A DNA stretch of 64,000 bases from Mycobacteriaceae bacterium (GTDB lineage Bacteria > Actinomycetota > Actinomycetes > Mycobacteriales > Mycobacteriaceae). The stretch spans positions 36,872-100,871 of the forward strand of contig JAPOKC010000004.1 in assembly GCA_029977845.1 (NCBI GenBank). The letters run 5' to 3'. Positions 44,495 to 53,233 of the stretch are shown here, one piece after another. The translations under genes and the position numbers were made by a program. How positions within the stretch are numbered: position 1 is the stretch's first letter; every line of letters begins with the position of its first letter. Under the pieces are notes generated by a model. The model ran no database searches. It saw only the letters and a list, made by a program, of their open reading frames with translations, and was not told where the DNA came from.

Positions 44495-45717
44495 GGATTG
44501 ATCGTGTTCTCCCCGATCTGACGCCCCCAGACGTACTCGGTCGCCCACGGCGATCCGAGTTCGAGATGGTTGTAGGGAGCGATGCTGGCGCCGATGTCGG
44601 TCACCAGAGCGGGTGCAGGCCAGAGGTCCTTGGTGATCTTCTGCCAGCAGCCGGGCGCGCCGCCCGGGCCGCCGCGGGCGTTGACCCGGGGCAGATTGTC
44701 CGGATAGACGTACGGGTTGACACCGCCCAGCAGCAGCGTGTGCGCGCGCAGCGAGTAGCCGTTACCCAACCCGCCGGCCGCGCCGACCGCCGGCGCCACG
44801 TCGGCGGCGTTGCGGATGGAGCAGAACAGCTCCGGGCTGTAGGTGTCGAGCAGTCCGGTGGTCGAGGTCAGCGTCGCCAGCGTGTTGTACAACGGCGTCT
44901 TGCTCCGGTCCAGCACGTCTGCGGCGACATTCGAGAAGCCGATGGCCGACAGCAGGGTTGCGTCGAGTGACTGCTGCTGTTCGTTGAGGGTGGCCGCCGT
45001 GGTCGAGACATTGGTCAGGAACTGCCAGAGATCCGGCGACGCGTCGGCGACGACGTCGGCGACTCTCGCAAGCGCCTTGATGTCGGAGTGCAACTGCTCC
45101 ATCTTCGGATTGAGGTTGTCCAGGACCTTGTTGCTGTCCTCCAGCGCCCGGCCGAACTTGCCGCCCAATCCGGCCAGCGCCTCCGCCGCGCCACTGAGGG
45201 TGAGGTTCAGCTTGACCGGATCGATCGACTGCGCAATCGAGGTCACGGTCTGGAAGACGGTGTTGATCTCGACTCCGACCGATCGGGCGTCGATCACCTC
45301 ACCGGTTCTGATCGGGGCGCCGGGACGGGCCGGAGACCGCAGCGCCACGTACTTTCCGCCGAACAGTGTGGTCGAACGGATCGAGGCGTCGACGTTCGCC
45401 GGGATCAGCGGCATGAACTCGGGCAGCACCTCCAGCTTGAACTCCGCGGCCGGCTTCCCGTCGCGGTTGATCTCGGAGACCCCGCCGACCTTGCCCACCT
45501 CGACGCCGTTGAGGGTGACCTTCGAACCGCGGCCGATCAGCAGACCTGCCCGGTCGGAGACCAGGGTCAGCGGCGTCTTGGTGCTGAAGCCGCTGCGAAA
45601 CTGCGCGAACACCACTCCGACGACGAGGATCAGCAACGCCAGGGCGAGCGCGGCAACCGTCCGATAGGGACGGGTGGGCTTACGGTTCAACGGCATCTGC
45701 GGTGGCATGGCGATCAC
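44491..45717 (-). CDS. mceA: Mce-family protein A
   Basis: A 408-residue MCE protein, first of the six. It has a transmembrane helix near the start (TVAALALALLILVVGVVFAQ), the MCE domain (LVSDRAGLLIGRGSKVTLNG, VEVGKVGGVSEI), the helical region and a C-terminal block FCSIRNAADVAP. The GTG at 45717 overlaps the yrbEB stop (GTGA); an ATG nine bases later is the alternative start. Confidence 0.9.
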   Translation of the reverse strand: MIAMPPQMPLNRKPTRPYRTVAALALALLILVVGVVFAQFRSGFSTKTPLTLVSDRAGLLIGRGSKVTLNGVEVGKVGGVSEINRDGKPAAEFKLEVLPEFMPLIPANVDASIRSTTLFGGKYVALRSPARPGAPIRTGEVIDARSVGVEINTVFQTVTSIAQSIDPVKLNLTLSGAAEALAGLGGKFGRALEDSNKVLDNLNPKMEQLHSDIKALARVADVVADASPDLWQFLTNVSTTAATLNEQQQSLDATLLSAIGFSNVAADVLDRSKTPLYNTLATLTSTTGLLDTYSPELFCSIRNAADVAPAVGAAGGLGNGYSLRAHTLLLGGVNPYVYPDNLPRVNARGGPGGAPGCWQKITKDLWPAPALVTDIGASIAPYNHLELGSPWATEYVWGRQIGENTINP

Positions 45718-46583
45718 ACCGTCAGATTGAAGTTCGGGTCGGCGCCGTAGAGCGCCAACGACACGAGCATGGCCACCACGACCACGGCCACCAGAGAGAA
45801 ACGCATCGAGCGGCCGACGGCGTCGCCGACCCCGACCGGACCGCCGCTGGCGGTATAGCCGTAATAGCAGTGCGTGACCATGACGATGGCTGCGATCAAC
45901 ACCGCCTGAGCGAAGGACCACGCCACGTCGTCGGGACGCAGGAAGGTCTTGAAGTAGTGGTTATAGGTGCCACTCGACTGCCCGTAGAGCACCGTGGTGA
46001 CGAGCTGGGGTGACGCGAATGCCATCACCATCGCGAGGCCGTAGATCGGGAGGATCACCACGACGGCGGCGATGATGCGCGTCGAGGCCAGGTAGGCGAT
46101 CGACTTGATGCCGATCACTTCCAGGGCGTCGATCTCCTCACTGACCCGCATGGCGCCGAGTTCGGCGGTCGCACCGGCGCCGACGGTGGCGGCCAGTGCG
46201 ATACCGGTCACCACCGGAGCGGCGATGCGCACGTTGACCATCGCCGCGAAGAATCCGGTGAAGACCTCGACGCCGATGTTGCCCAGCGATGAGAAACCCT
46301 GGATCGCGACGAGCGAGCTGCCGGTCAGCGTGACGAAGCCGACGATGGCCAGTGTGCCGCCGACGACCGCCAGCGCTCCGGTGCCCATACCGATCTGCGC
46401 GATGATCCTCAACGTTTCCGCGCGGTACCGGCGCAGGGCGAAGGGAATCTCGGCGATGCTGGCGCCGATGAACCACACCATCCGGCCGAACGACTCGAGA
46501 AACCGGCTCGGAGCACCGCCGTAGTGGTCGAGGCTGGTCATCACCCGGGGGTGAAGCGAGCGCAGAACGGTGTTGGTCGACAC
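45714..46583 (-). CDS. yrbEB: YrbE/MlaE-family ABC permease B
   Basis: A 289-residue integral membrane protein of the MlaE permease family with about five to six helices. Signature blocks are TGIALAATVGAGATAELGAM, RVSEEIDALEVIGIKSIAYL and YYGYTASGGPVGVGDAVGRS. Together with YrbEA it forms the inner-membrane channel of the Mce importer; the ATPase (MceG) is not in this window, as is normal because one is shared by all mce operons. It starts with GTG one base after yrbEA. Confidence 0.92.
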   Translation of the reverse strand: MSTNTVLRSLHPRVMTSLDHYGGAPSRFLESFGRMVWFIGASIAEIPFALRRYRAETLRIIAQIGMGTGALAVVGGTLAIVGFVTLTGSSLVAIQGFSSLGNIGVEVFTGFFAAMVNVRIAAPVVTGIALAATVGAGATAELGAMRVSEEIDALEVIGIKSIAYLASTRIIAAVVVILPIYGLAMVMAFASPQLVTTVLYGQSSGTYNHYFKTFLRPDDVAWSFAQAVLIAAIVMVTHCYYGYTASGGPVGVGDAVGRSMRFSLVAVVVVAMLVSLALYGADPNFNLTV

Positions 46584-46584
46584 G

Positions 46585-47385
46585 TCAGTGACCCGTCCCG
46601 AAGCGGACGCCGATCGTCGTCAGGATGACGTTGATCGCGTACAGCGCGATCACGCACAGCACGACGGTTTCGTTGACCGCGGTACCGAGCCCTTTGGCTC
46701 CGCCCGATGCGGTCAATCCCCGGTAGCAGCCGACCAGTCCCGCGACCAGGCCGAAGGAGATGGCCTTGACTGCCGCGATGAGCACCTCGGGCATCCCGGT
46801 CACGAGCGTCATCGTGGAGAGGAACGAGCTTCCGGAGATGTCCTGCAGGTACACGCTGAAGATGAAGCCGCCGACCAGACCGACGGTGATCACCAGACTG
46901 TTCAGCAGGCTGGCCACCAGGGTGGCCGCCAGGACCCGCGGCACAACCAGCCGGGTGATCGGGTCGATGCCCATCGTCTCCAGCGCGGCGATCTCCTCGC
47001 GGATCGTCCGGGCGCCCAGGTCGGCGCAGATCGCCGTGGAACCGGCGCCGGCGACGACCAGCACGGTGGTCAGCGGACCCAACTGGGTGACCGCACCGAG
47101 GGCTGCGCCGGCACCTGCGATGTCGGCGGCACCGAATTCGGCCAGAAGAACATTGAGAGTGAAGGTGAGCAGCACCGTCAGCGGAATCGCCGCCAACACG
47201 GTGGGCAGGATCGTCACCCGCAGCAGAAACCACGCCTGATCGATCAGCTCACGCCATTCCCACGGTGAGCCGAAGATGCCCCTGAAGGTCAGGACCGTCA
47301 TCCGCGCGAAACCGCCGACGTGGCCCATCGGGCCCTGCAGTCGGGTGCGCAGGCTACTGGCGACCGCGTGTGAGACGGTCGTCAT
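46585..47385 (-). CDS. yrbEA: YrbE/MlaE-family ABC permease A
   Basis: A 266-residue MlaE-family permease, first gene of the mce operon. Signature blocks are VVAGAGSTAICADLGARTIR, EEIAALETMGIDPITRLVVP and GCYRGLTASGGAKGLGTAVN. The ATG at 47385 is preferred over the long upstream extension because it is where family resemblance begins (MTTVSHAVASSLRTRLQGP). No fadD or regulator gene adjoins the start, so the mce subfamily cannot be named from context. Confidence 0.9.
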   Translation of the reverse strand: MTTVSHAVASSLRTRLQGPMGHVGGFARMTVLTFRGIFGSPWEWRELIDQAWFLLRVTILPTVLAAIPLTVLLTFTLNVLLAEFGAADIAGAGAALGAVTQLGPLTTVLVVAGAGSTAICADLGARTIREEIAALETMGIDPITRLVVPRVLAATLVASLLNSLVITVGLVGGFIFSVYLQDISGSSFLSTMTLVTGMPEVLIAAVKAISFGLVAGLVGCYRGLTASGGAKGLGTAVNETVVLCVIALYAINVILTTIGVRFGTGH

Positions 47386-47586
47386 GCTGCGCCCTGCTGC
47401 CCGGCATTGGACATTACGTTTCCATTCCCCATCTCGGCGGTCTCGCGACACGGTTGACCGCGAGAGCGTACGCATCAATCTGAACCACGTCGCGCCGAAT
47501 CAGAGATTCGTTCCGGATGACGGACCGATCCGCGCGAAAGACGGCCTCAGGGCCTATCGCCGGGGGTGCGGGGTTACGCTCACGCC
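47386..47586. promoter_or_regulatory. Divergent promoter region of the mce operon and a small secreted-protein gene
   Basis: A 201-base gap without a gene. On the minus strand TAATGT (47416-47411), about 26 bases upstream of yrbEA, could be a -10 box; no clear -35 box precedes it. On the plus strand TACGCT ends just before the GTG at 47587, so that gene may be leaderless. Confidence 0.45.
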
Positions 47587-47889
47587 GTGAGGCTGTTGCT
47601 GGGCGCCGGAACCTGCGTCGTGCTGGTCGGACTGGGCGGTGTCGCCCTGTGTGCGACCGCCGCCCCGGCCCAGGCCTGCCCGTACGGCACCGTGCCCAGC
47701 CACTTCCCCGGCGTGTGTGTGAGCGGCCAGAGCGGCGGCCTCGGCCCCAACGCCCAGGTCGTCACCCCCGTCCAGGCCGGCGGCGCCCAGATCAGCGGCG
47801 GCCCGGGTGAACTGCCGCGGGTCAACGGCGTCCCGTGCACCCCGCAGAACGTCGGCACCTGCATCGGCCTGATGCAGAGCGAGGGCTAG
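47587..47889 (+). CDS. Small secreted Cys-containing protein
   Basis: A 100-residue protein with a Sec signal peptide (LLLGAGTCVVLVGLGGVALC, cleavage near APAQA-C). The mature part is about 65 residues with four cysteines (ACPYG, GVCVSG, VPCTP, GTCIG) and no known motif. The frame is open from a GTG at 47566, but the GTG at 47587 gives the better signal peptide. It ends in a CTAG shared with the convergent TetR gene. Function unknown. Confidence 0.7.
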   Translation: MRLLLGAGTCVVLVGLGGVALCATAAPAQACPYGTVPSHFPGVCVSGQSGGLGPNAQVVTPVQAGGAQISGGPGELPRVNGVPCTPQNVGTCIGLMQSEG

Positions 47890-48497
47890 TCGTACTGCAC
47901 CATCCGGCAGGCCACCAGGGCCAGATCGGCAGCGATCTCCGACGGCGACGCGGTCGGGGTCAGGATATGACTCTGGGCAAGGCGCACAACGCTTTCCACC
48001 ATCACCCGGGTCTCGGTGGGGTCCGCCGACGGCCACTGGTCGCGTACCCAGTCGCCGAGGATTCCGATGGCGTTGCCGATGATCGGTTCGCCCTGGATCG
48101 TCAGCAGCGACAGCAGTGCCGCATCGCCGTCGCTGCCGGCGGCCCGGGTGAGGATCGTCTGCAGCAGCGGGTTCTCCCGTGCGACGGTCAGCATGTAGGT
48201 GGCCGCGGCGGTGACCGCGCCCCCGAGGTCGCCGGGATGTTCGGCCAGCCGGGCCCGCACCCCTTCGAAGAACTCCCCGGTCTCGCGCATCACCAGCGCG
48301 TGCCCGAGATCCTCCTTGGTGCCGAACTCGGCGTGCAGACTCTGGCGGCTGATGCCCACCGCGGTCGCGATGGCACCCATCCGGACCGCCGCCCAGCCCT
48401 TGGCCAGCACCACGTCACGGGCGGCATCCAGGGCCAGTTCACGCAGCCGGGCCCGCCCGTAGGCGCGGGTTTCGGCCTGGAGATCGGCTACCGGCAT
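47886..48497 (-). CDS. TetR-family transcriptional regulator
   Basis: A 203-residue regulator. The DNA-binding domain covers about residues 15-65: RARLRELALDAARDVVLAKG, VRMGAIATAVGISRQSLHAE and FGTKEDLGHAL. It faces the P450-ferredoxin pair, and two palindromes that look like its operators lie in the 85 bases between them. It probably represses the P450 genes and itself until a ligand, perhaps the P450 substrate, binds. The ATG at 48497 is chosen; a GTG six bases upstream and the longer form from 48524 are alternatives. Confidence 0.85.
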   Translation of the reverse strand: MPVADLQAETRAYGRARLRELALDAARDVVLAKGWAAVRMGAIATAVGISRQSLHAEFGTKEDLGHALVMRETGEFFEGVRARLAEHPGDLGGAVTAAATYMLTVARENPLLQTILTRAAGSDGDAALLSLLTIQGEPIIGNAIGILGDWVRDQWPSADPTETRVMVESVVRLAQSHILTPTASPSEIAADLALVACRMVQYD

Positions 48498-48519
48498 CGG
48501 CACATCGTAACCGAATCCC

Positions 48520-48569
48520 GACAAAAATCATCAGCTGTCCCTTTTGCTTGACAGTTTTCTAGTTTTGTC
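48520..48569. promoter_or_regulatory. Two GACA-N12-TGTC operator-like palindromes with promoter
   Basis: Site 1 is GACA (48520-48523) with TGTC (48536-48539); site 2 is GACA (48550-48553) with TGTC (48566-48569). Both have a 12-base spacer and they repeat every 30 bases, about three DNA turns. A consensus -35 box TTGACA (48548-48553) overlaps site 2, and a -10 box at 48571-48576 (GATGCT) would start transcription at about the GTG at 48583. TetR repression is inferred. Confidence 0.6.
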
Positions 48570-48582
48570 AGATGCTGATCGG

Positions 48583-49860
48583 GTGACCACATTCCTCACC
48601 CGCGCCGAACGCCCGTATGACCCCGCCGACCTGTCATCGTCCGAGTTCTGGGCCGGCACCGCCGCGGACCGCGAGAAGGTGTTCGCGCAGCTGCGCGCCG
48701 AGCGCCCGATCTCGTGGCACCGCCCGGTCAAGAACGGTCTGTTCGAGGACCCCAACGATCAGGGCTTCTGGGCCGTGGTCCGACACGCCGATCTCGTCGA
48801 GGTGACCCGCCGGCCGCAGGATTTCCTCTCCGGTGAGGGCATCCTGTTCGAGTCCATGCCCAAGGAGTTGCTCGACGCGGGGCAGGGTTTCATCGCGATG
48901 GATCCGCCGCGGCACACCAAGATACGGCGGCTGATGGCCGCGGCGTTCACGCCCAAGCAACTCGCCCGCATCGACGATCACATCGTCGCCAACGCCAAAC
49001 GTGTCGTCGACGACATCGCCCACAAGGGGGAGATCGACTTCGTCTCCGACGTCGCCGCACTGCTCCCGATGCACAACATCTGCGACATGGTGGGCATCCC
49101 CGAGGAGCACCGGCTCACCATCGCGTATGAGTCTCAGTTCCCCGACGGGTGGCGTGACCCGCGACTGCTGCAGGGCGCTGAACCGCTGACTCGGGTGGCC
49201 CAGGCGATCATGACGGTGCACGGCATCGCGATGGAACTGATCGAAGCCCGCCGGCGTAAGCCAGAGAACGATCTGGTCACCGCGATGGTGCAGGCCGAGG
49301 TGGACGGCGAACGCCTGAGCGATGAGGAGATCTCAGCGATCTTCTTCCTGCTGATCATCGCCGGCAACGACACCACCCGGCAGTCCACCAGTCACGGTCT
49401 CAAGGCACTCACCGATTTCCCCGAACAGCGCTCCTGGCTGATGGCCGATCTGGAGGGTCGCATGCCGCTGGCCGTCGAGGAGATCGTTCGGTGGGCCACC
49501 CCGATCATGACTTTCCGCCGCACCGCCGCTCACGACACCGAACTGGGTGGGCAGCACGTCACCCAGGGCGACAAGGTGATCATGTTCTACTCCTCGGCCA
49601 ATATGGACACCGAGGTGTTCGATCACCCTGAGCGCCTTGACCTTTCGCGCTCCCCCAACAAGCATGTCGCCTTCGGCGGCGGCGGTATCCATCACTGCCT
49701 CGGCGCCCAACTCGCCCGCCGGCAGCTGGCGGCCATATTCACCGAACTGCTGACCCGGCTGCCCGACATCCACGTGGTCGGTGAGCCGGAGTTGGGAAAC
49801 GGCAACTTCTTCCATACCGTGATGAGCATGACCGCACGATTCACTCCGGAGACACGATGA
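48583..49860 (+). CDS. Cytochrome P450
   Basis: A 425-residue bacterial class I P450. The I-helix motif is IIAGNDTTRQSTSHGL, the K-helix EXXR is VEEIVRWATP, and the haem loop FGGGGIHHCLGAQLAR has its thiolate at Cys372. MDPPRHTKIRRLMAAAFTPK is the conserved C-helix region. The AGNDTTR-type I-helix and overall pattern resemble mycobacterial P450s that act on steroids, terpenoids or fatty acids; the substrate is unknown. The GTG at 48583 is preferred over the upstream in-frame start because it matches the family N-terminus. It overlaps the ferredoxin gene by four bases (ATGA). Confidence 0.9.
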   Translation: MTTFLTRAERPYDPADLSSSEFWAGTAADREKVFAQLRAERPISWHRPVKNGLFEDPNDQGFWAVVRHADLVEVTRRPQDFLSGEGILFESMPKELLDAGQGFIAMDPPRHTKIRRLMAAAFTPKQLARIDDHIVANAKRVVDDIAHKGEIDFVSDVAALLPMHNICDMVGIPEEHRLTIAYESQFPDGWRDPRLLQGAEPLTRVAQAIMTVHGIAMELIEARRRKPENDLVTAMVQAEVDGERLSDEEISAIFFLLIIAGNDTTRQSTSHGLKALTDFPEQRSWLMADLEGRMPLAVEEIVRWATPIMTFRRTAAHDTELGGQHVTQGDKVIMFYSSANMDTEVFDHPERLDLSRSPNKHVAFGGGGIHHCLGAQLARRQLAAIFTELLTRLPDIHVVGEPELGNGNFFHTVMSMTARFTPETR

Positions 49861-50048
49861 AGATCGTCGTCGACCGCAGCCGGTGTTCCTCGATCGGATT
49901 GTGCGAGGCGACCGCCCCGGACATCTTCGAGATCGGCGCCGACGGCGCGCTGCACATCCTCATCGAGGACGTGCCCGCTGACCGTCGGCGCGAGCTCGAG
50001 CAGGCCTGCGAGAACTGCCCCACGCAGGCACTGAGTATCGAGGACTAA
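49857..50048 (+). CDS. Ferredoxin, [3Fe-4S] type
   Basis: A 63-residue ferredoxin. Cys10 and Cys16 (CSSIGLC) and Cys54 (before Pro) are the three cluster ligands of the P450-associated [3Fe-4S] ferredoxins; Cys51 is an extra cysteine. The motif APDIFEIGADG is typical. It passes electrons to the upstream P450, with which it is translationally coupled. A reductase gene is not present nearby, so a reductase encoded elsewhere must supply electrons. Confidence 0.9.
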   Translation: MKIVVDRSRCSSIGLCEATAPDIFEIGADGALHILIEDVPADRRRELEQACENCPTQALSIED

Positions 50049-50072
50049 CGCTGGTACGGCTACGGTCAGACG

Positions 50073-51278
50073 GTGGCTGATCGACCCGGACTGCGCCGCT
50101 CACTGGGCCTGCCACTGGTCACCCTCTACGGCCTGGGCAACATCGTCGGCGCCGGCATCTACGTCCTCGTGGGTAAGGTCGCGGGGCTCGCCGGTTCAAG
50201 CACCACGCTGTCGTTCGTCATCGCGATGGTGACCGCCGGGATCACCGCACTGTCCTATATGGAACTCTCCGGGCGGTATCCGGTGAGCGCCAGCGTGTCG
50301 GTATATCTGCACCGGGCGTTCGGCAGGCGATGGCTGTCGGTCGCCATCGGCCTGGCCATGGTGGCCAGCGGGGTGGCGTCCGCCGCTGCGTTGGCGCAGG
50401 GTTTCGCCGGATATCTCAACACCTTCCTCAGCACGCCGACGGCGCTGGCCAGCGTCGGCCTGTTGATCACCATCGGCGCGCTGGCGATCAAGGGCATCAG
50501 CGAATCCGCAAAGACCGCAGCCTTTTTCACCGGTCTCGAAGTGCTCGGCTTAGTGCTGGTCATCTGGTTCGGCAGAAGCGCTATCGCCCGGATGGATGTG
50601 GGCAAACTACTGTCCGTGGATCCCGCCGTCGGATTAAGCGGTGTGTTCGCCGGCGCGTTCCTGGCCTTCTACGCCTTCATCGGTTTCGAGGACATGGTCA
50701 ACGTGGCCGAGGAGGCCAAGAACCCCAGCAGAACGATGCCGCTGGCGATTCTGTTGTCGCTGTTGTTGTCGGCGGTGCTGTACCTGCTCGTCGTCGCGGT
50801 GTCGATCACGGTCGTCACGCCCGCTGAACTGGCCGCCAGCAACGCACCACTGGCTCTTGTGATCGACCGTAGCGGCAACGGAAGCGTAGTGCTGCTGGCC
50901 GTGATCGGCATGGTGGCGGCGATAAACGGGGTGATCGTCCAGATCATCATGGGGTCGCGAATCGTGTACGGCCTGGCACGCGAAGGGTGGATCAGCCGGC
51001 GGCTGGCGACGGTTCACGGAACGACCCGGACCCCGGTGATCGCGACGCTGATCGTGCTCGGCGCGATGATCGCGGGGACCCTGCTGCTGCCGTTGGTTTC
51101 GTTGGCGCAGATCACCAGTCTGCTCGTACTCGGGGTCTTCACCTTGGTGAACGCATCCTTGATCGCCATCAAGCGCCGCGGCGGAACCCATCCCGGCTAC
51201 ATCGTGATTCCGGGCTTCGTCCCCTATCTCGGCGTAGCACTGTGCGCCGGAACGATCATCCTGGAAATCATCGGATGA
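50073..51278 (+). CDS. APC-family amino-acid permease
   Basis: A 401-residue membrane protein with about 11-12 helices. The start LGLPLVTLYGLGNIVGAGIY is the conserved first helix of the APC/LAT-type transporters, and AFYAFIGFEDMVNVAEEAKN is the conserved sixth-helix block. It is shorter than most APC permeases (about 450-500), lacking some C-terminal helices. The GTG at 50073 is 24 bases after the ferredoxin stop, so readthrough from the P450 promoter is possible. The substrate is unknown. Confidence 0.84.
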   Translation: MADRPGLRRSLGLPLVTLYGLGNIVGAGIYVLVGKVAGLAGSSTTLSFVIAMVTAGITALSYMELSGRYPVSASVSVYLHRAFGRRWLSVAIGLAMVASGVASAAALAQGFAGYLNTFLSTPTALASVGLLITIGALAIKGISESAKTAAFFTGLEVLGLVLVIWFGRSAIARMDVGKLLSVDPAVGLSGVFAGAFLAFYAFIGFEDMVNVAEEAKNPSRTMPLAILLSLLLSAVLYLLVVAVSITVVTPAELAASNAPLALVIDRSGNGSVVLLAVIGMVAAINGVIVQIIMGSRIVYGLAREGWISRRLATVHGTTRTPVIATLIVLGAMIAGTLLLPLVSLAQITSLLVLGVFTLVNASLIAIKRRGGTHPGYIVIPGFVPYLGVALCAGTIILEIIG

Positions 51279-51305
51279 AACTTCCGGCGCACCGCGCACA
51301 GGCGG

Positions 51306-51956
51306 TTACCCGTCGTTCGGCCCGCCCATCGCCGCATTCCTGTCGGCCTCGGTGAAGTCCATCTTCCGGCTCATCCGGGCGTACTTCACCTTCTCCGAGG
51401 TCGCCCGGTAGGCGGCCCGGTTACCGACATAGGAGGCGGGGGCGAAGGTCAGCGCGGAACCGGCGTCGATACCCATCCGAGCGCCGACCTCGACGGCGTC
51501 GATGTTGGCGCCGAGGAAGATGAACTCCCAGCTGTAGGCGTCGCGCTGCTGGTCGATCAGCCGTCGCACCGCACCCCAGGTCCAGTCCTTGCTGGCGTTC
51601 TCGTAGCCGTCGGTCATGATCAGGCAGATGACCTTGCCGGGGCGCTCATGCTCCGGCACTGCCGACAGCCGCTCGCCCACCTCGGTGATGAACCGGCCGG
51701 TGGCGTCGAGCAGAGCGGTCCGCCCGCGCGGGTCGACGACGAACTCCGGCACCGAGTTGATATCGGTCGGCGGATAGAGCACCTCGTATTCGGTGTCGAA
51801 CTGCGCGAGCATCACCTCGCAGTTCCCGGGCTCGAGGCGCTGCTCATTGATGAGCTCACGCCAGCCGTCCTCGGTGGCCGGCTTGCAGGAGTCCATCGAA
51901 CCCGAACGATCGAGCAGAGCGGCGATCAAGGTCTTGGTGGAATCGGTCAATCTCAT
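51306..51956 (-). CDS. von Willebrand factor A domain protein
   Basis: A 216-residue cytoplasmic protein made of one VWA domain. The metal-ion-dependent adhesion motif DRSGSM (Asp16, Ser18, Ser20) is followed by the Thr of GRTALLDATG and the Asp of LIMTDGYENAS, so the site is complete. Such stand-alone VWA proteins bind partner proteins through Mg2+; the partner is unknown. The ATG at 51956 is chosen although the frame is open upstream to 52031. Confidence 0.82.
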   Translation of the reverse strand: MRLTDSTKTLIAALLDRSGSMDSCKPATEDGWRELINEQRLEPGNCEVMLAQFDTEYEVLYPPTDINSVPEFVVDPRGRTALLDATGRFITEVGERLSAVPEHERPGKVICLIMTDGYENASKDWTWGAVRRLIDQQRDAYSWEFIFLGANIDAVEVGARMGIDAGSALTFAPASYVGNRAAYRATSEKVKYARMSRKMDFTEADRNAAMGGPNDG

Positions 51957-52045
51957 ACCTTTCTGTAGGCAGGCAGAAGCCACCACGACAATGAAATTCG
52001 TGAATCCCCCGACTGCATGTGTTCGGCCCAATTACGGTGCCGCGC

Positions 52046-53068
52046 TTATGAATCCAGTATACCAGCTGTCGCGACTTGCTGCACGACGTCGACGCCGTGC
52101 GGAACGTAGTTCTCCAGCGTGATGACGGGCTGACCGTCGAATCGGTAGGCCACCAGAGTGCCGCCCTTGCCGGCGCTGAAATCCACACACGCGGTGTAGG
52201 TGGTCCAGTCATCCAGATGCACCGGGGCGTCCTGGCGCCAGTAGTGGCCGTAGAGGACCGGGACGGTGTCGTTGTAGACATACGAGCGGTCCTTCTCACT
52301 CACGGTCGTATCCGGCAGTTCGGGATACCGCTCACCGTCGACGGTTTTGAAGGTGCCGTCGAGCACCGCCAGCTCACGCACTGTCGTCGCGCCGTGATTC
52401 CACCACTTGATCCGGGCCTTGTCGCGGCGATGACCGTCCTTGTCCAGATACGGGATGTCCAAGCTGATTTCGGGTCCCTTGAGCAGGATCTCCACCGCCT
52501 CGTAGAGCGGGTGCCCCTTGGTGCTGGCGGCCAGCAGGTGCTCGACGCCGAGCAGGCGACTACCGCCGCATGCCTTCTGCACCGCCCGCATCGAGGGCGC
52601 GTGCCAGCAGGCGTGCACCACCCGAACACCGCCGAGGTCGAGCCACAGCGGCAGCGTCCAGAACCATTCGAGGTAGTGCGCGTGCTGCTGTTCGGTGAGC
52701 TGCCCGAGGAATTCCCGGTGCTGATCGGTGTTCTTGTCGTTGTGCTCGCGCAGGAAGCTGCCCGGATGTCCGGGCCGCTCGGTGGCGTAGGCCAGCGCGT
52801 TGAATTCATGGTTGCCCATCACCATGCGGGCACTGCCGCCGTCGACCATCGCCTTGACGATCTCGAGCGTCCGCAGTTGTTCGGGCCCCCGGTCGATCAG
52901 GTCGCCGACGAACACTGCCGTTCGTTGCGGATGCCGGTAGACCCCGAGCGCATCCGGGGCGTACCCGAGCCCGGCAAGCCGCTCCTCCAGTTTCGATGCG
53001 TGTCCGTGCACATCGCCGATGATGTCCAGAGCCCCCGCCTGTTCCTTCTTGGTCACTTCCTTCTTCAT
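52046..53068 (-). CDS. Metallophosphoesterase (Ser/Thr-phosphatase/ApaH type)
   Basis: A 340-residue calcineurin-like phosphoesterase. The dinuclear metal motifs are intact: GDVHGH (Asp19, His21), GDLIDRGP and GNHEFNAL, plus the later VVHACWH and YGHYW histidines. It could hydrolyse phosphoproteins or dinucleoside polyphosphates; the sequence does not decide. A ribosome site AAGGGGG precedes the ATG at 53068. The first residues (KKEVTKKEQAG) are lysine-rich. It lies 89 bases upstream of the VWA gene on the same strand. Confidence 0.83.
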   Translation of the reverse strand: MKKEVTKKEQAGALDIIGDVHGHASKLEERLAGLGYAPDALGVYRHPQRTAVFVGDLIDRGPEQLRTLEIVKAMVDGGSARMVMGNHEFNALAYATERPGHPGSFLREHNDKNTDQHREFLGQLTEQQHAHYLEWFWTLPLWLDLGGVRVVHACWHAPSMRAVQKACGGSRLLGVEHLLAASTKGHPLYEAVEILLKGPEISLDIPYLDKDGHRRDKARIKWWNHGATTVRELAVLDGTFKTVDGERYPELPDTTVSEKDRSYVYNDTVPVLYGHYWRQDAPVHLDDWTTYTACVDFSAGKGGTLVAYRFDGQPVITLENYVPHGVDVVQQVATAGILDS

Positions 53069-53233
53069 CTCGCCCCCTTTTCTCTCCACCCTGAGCTTAT
53101 GCCCGGGTACCGACAGAAACCGTTGTCGCTCAAAGCCGGGCACAAATCCGGGTTGTTGCGGAACGGCCACAATCCCCGCACGGCCCGCTGCCGTCGGCGT
53201 GTCGCGGCGGCGCCGGCCGCTAATCTCACCGAC

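Noticed and set aside
52076..53233. N-terminal extension of the polysaccharide deacetylase frame
   Set aside because: This part is antisense to the metallophosphoesterase and has no domain; the Tat signal begins at 53234.
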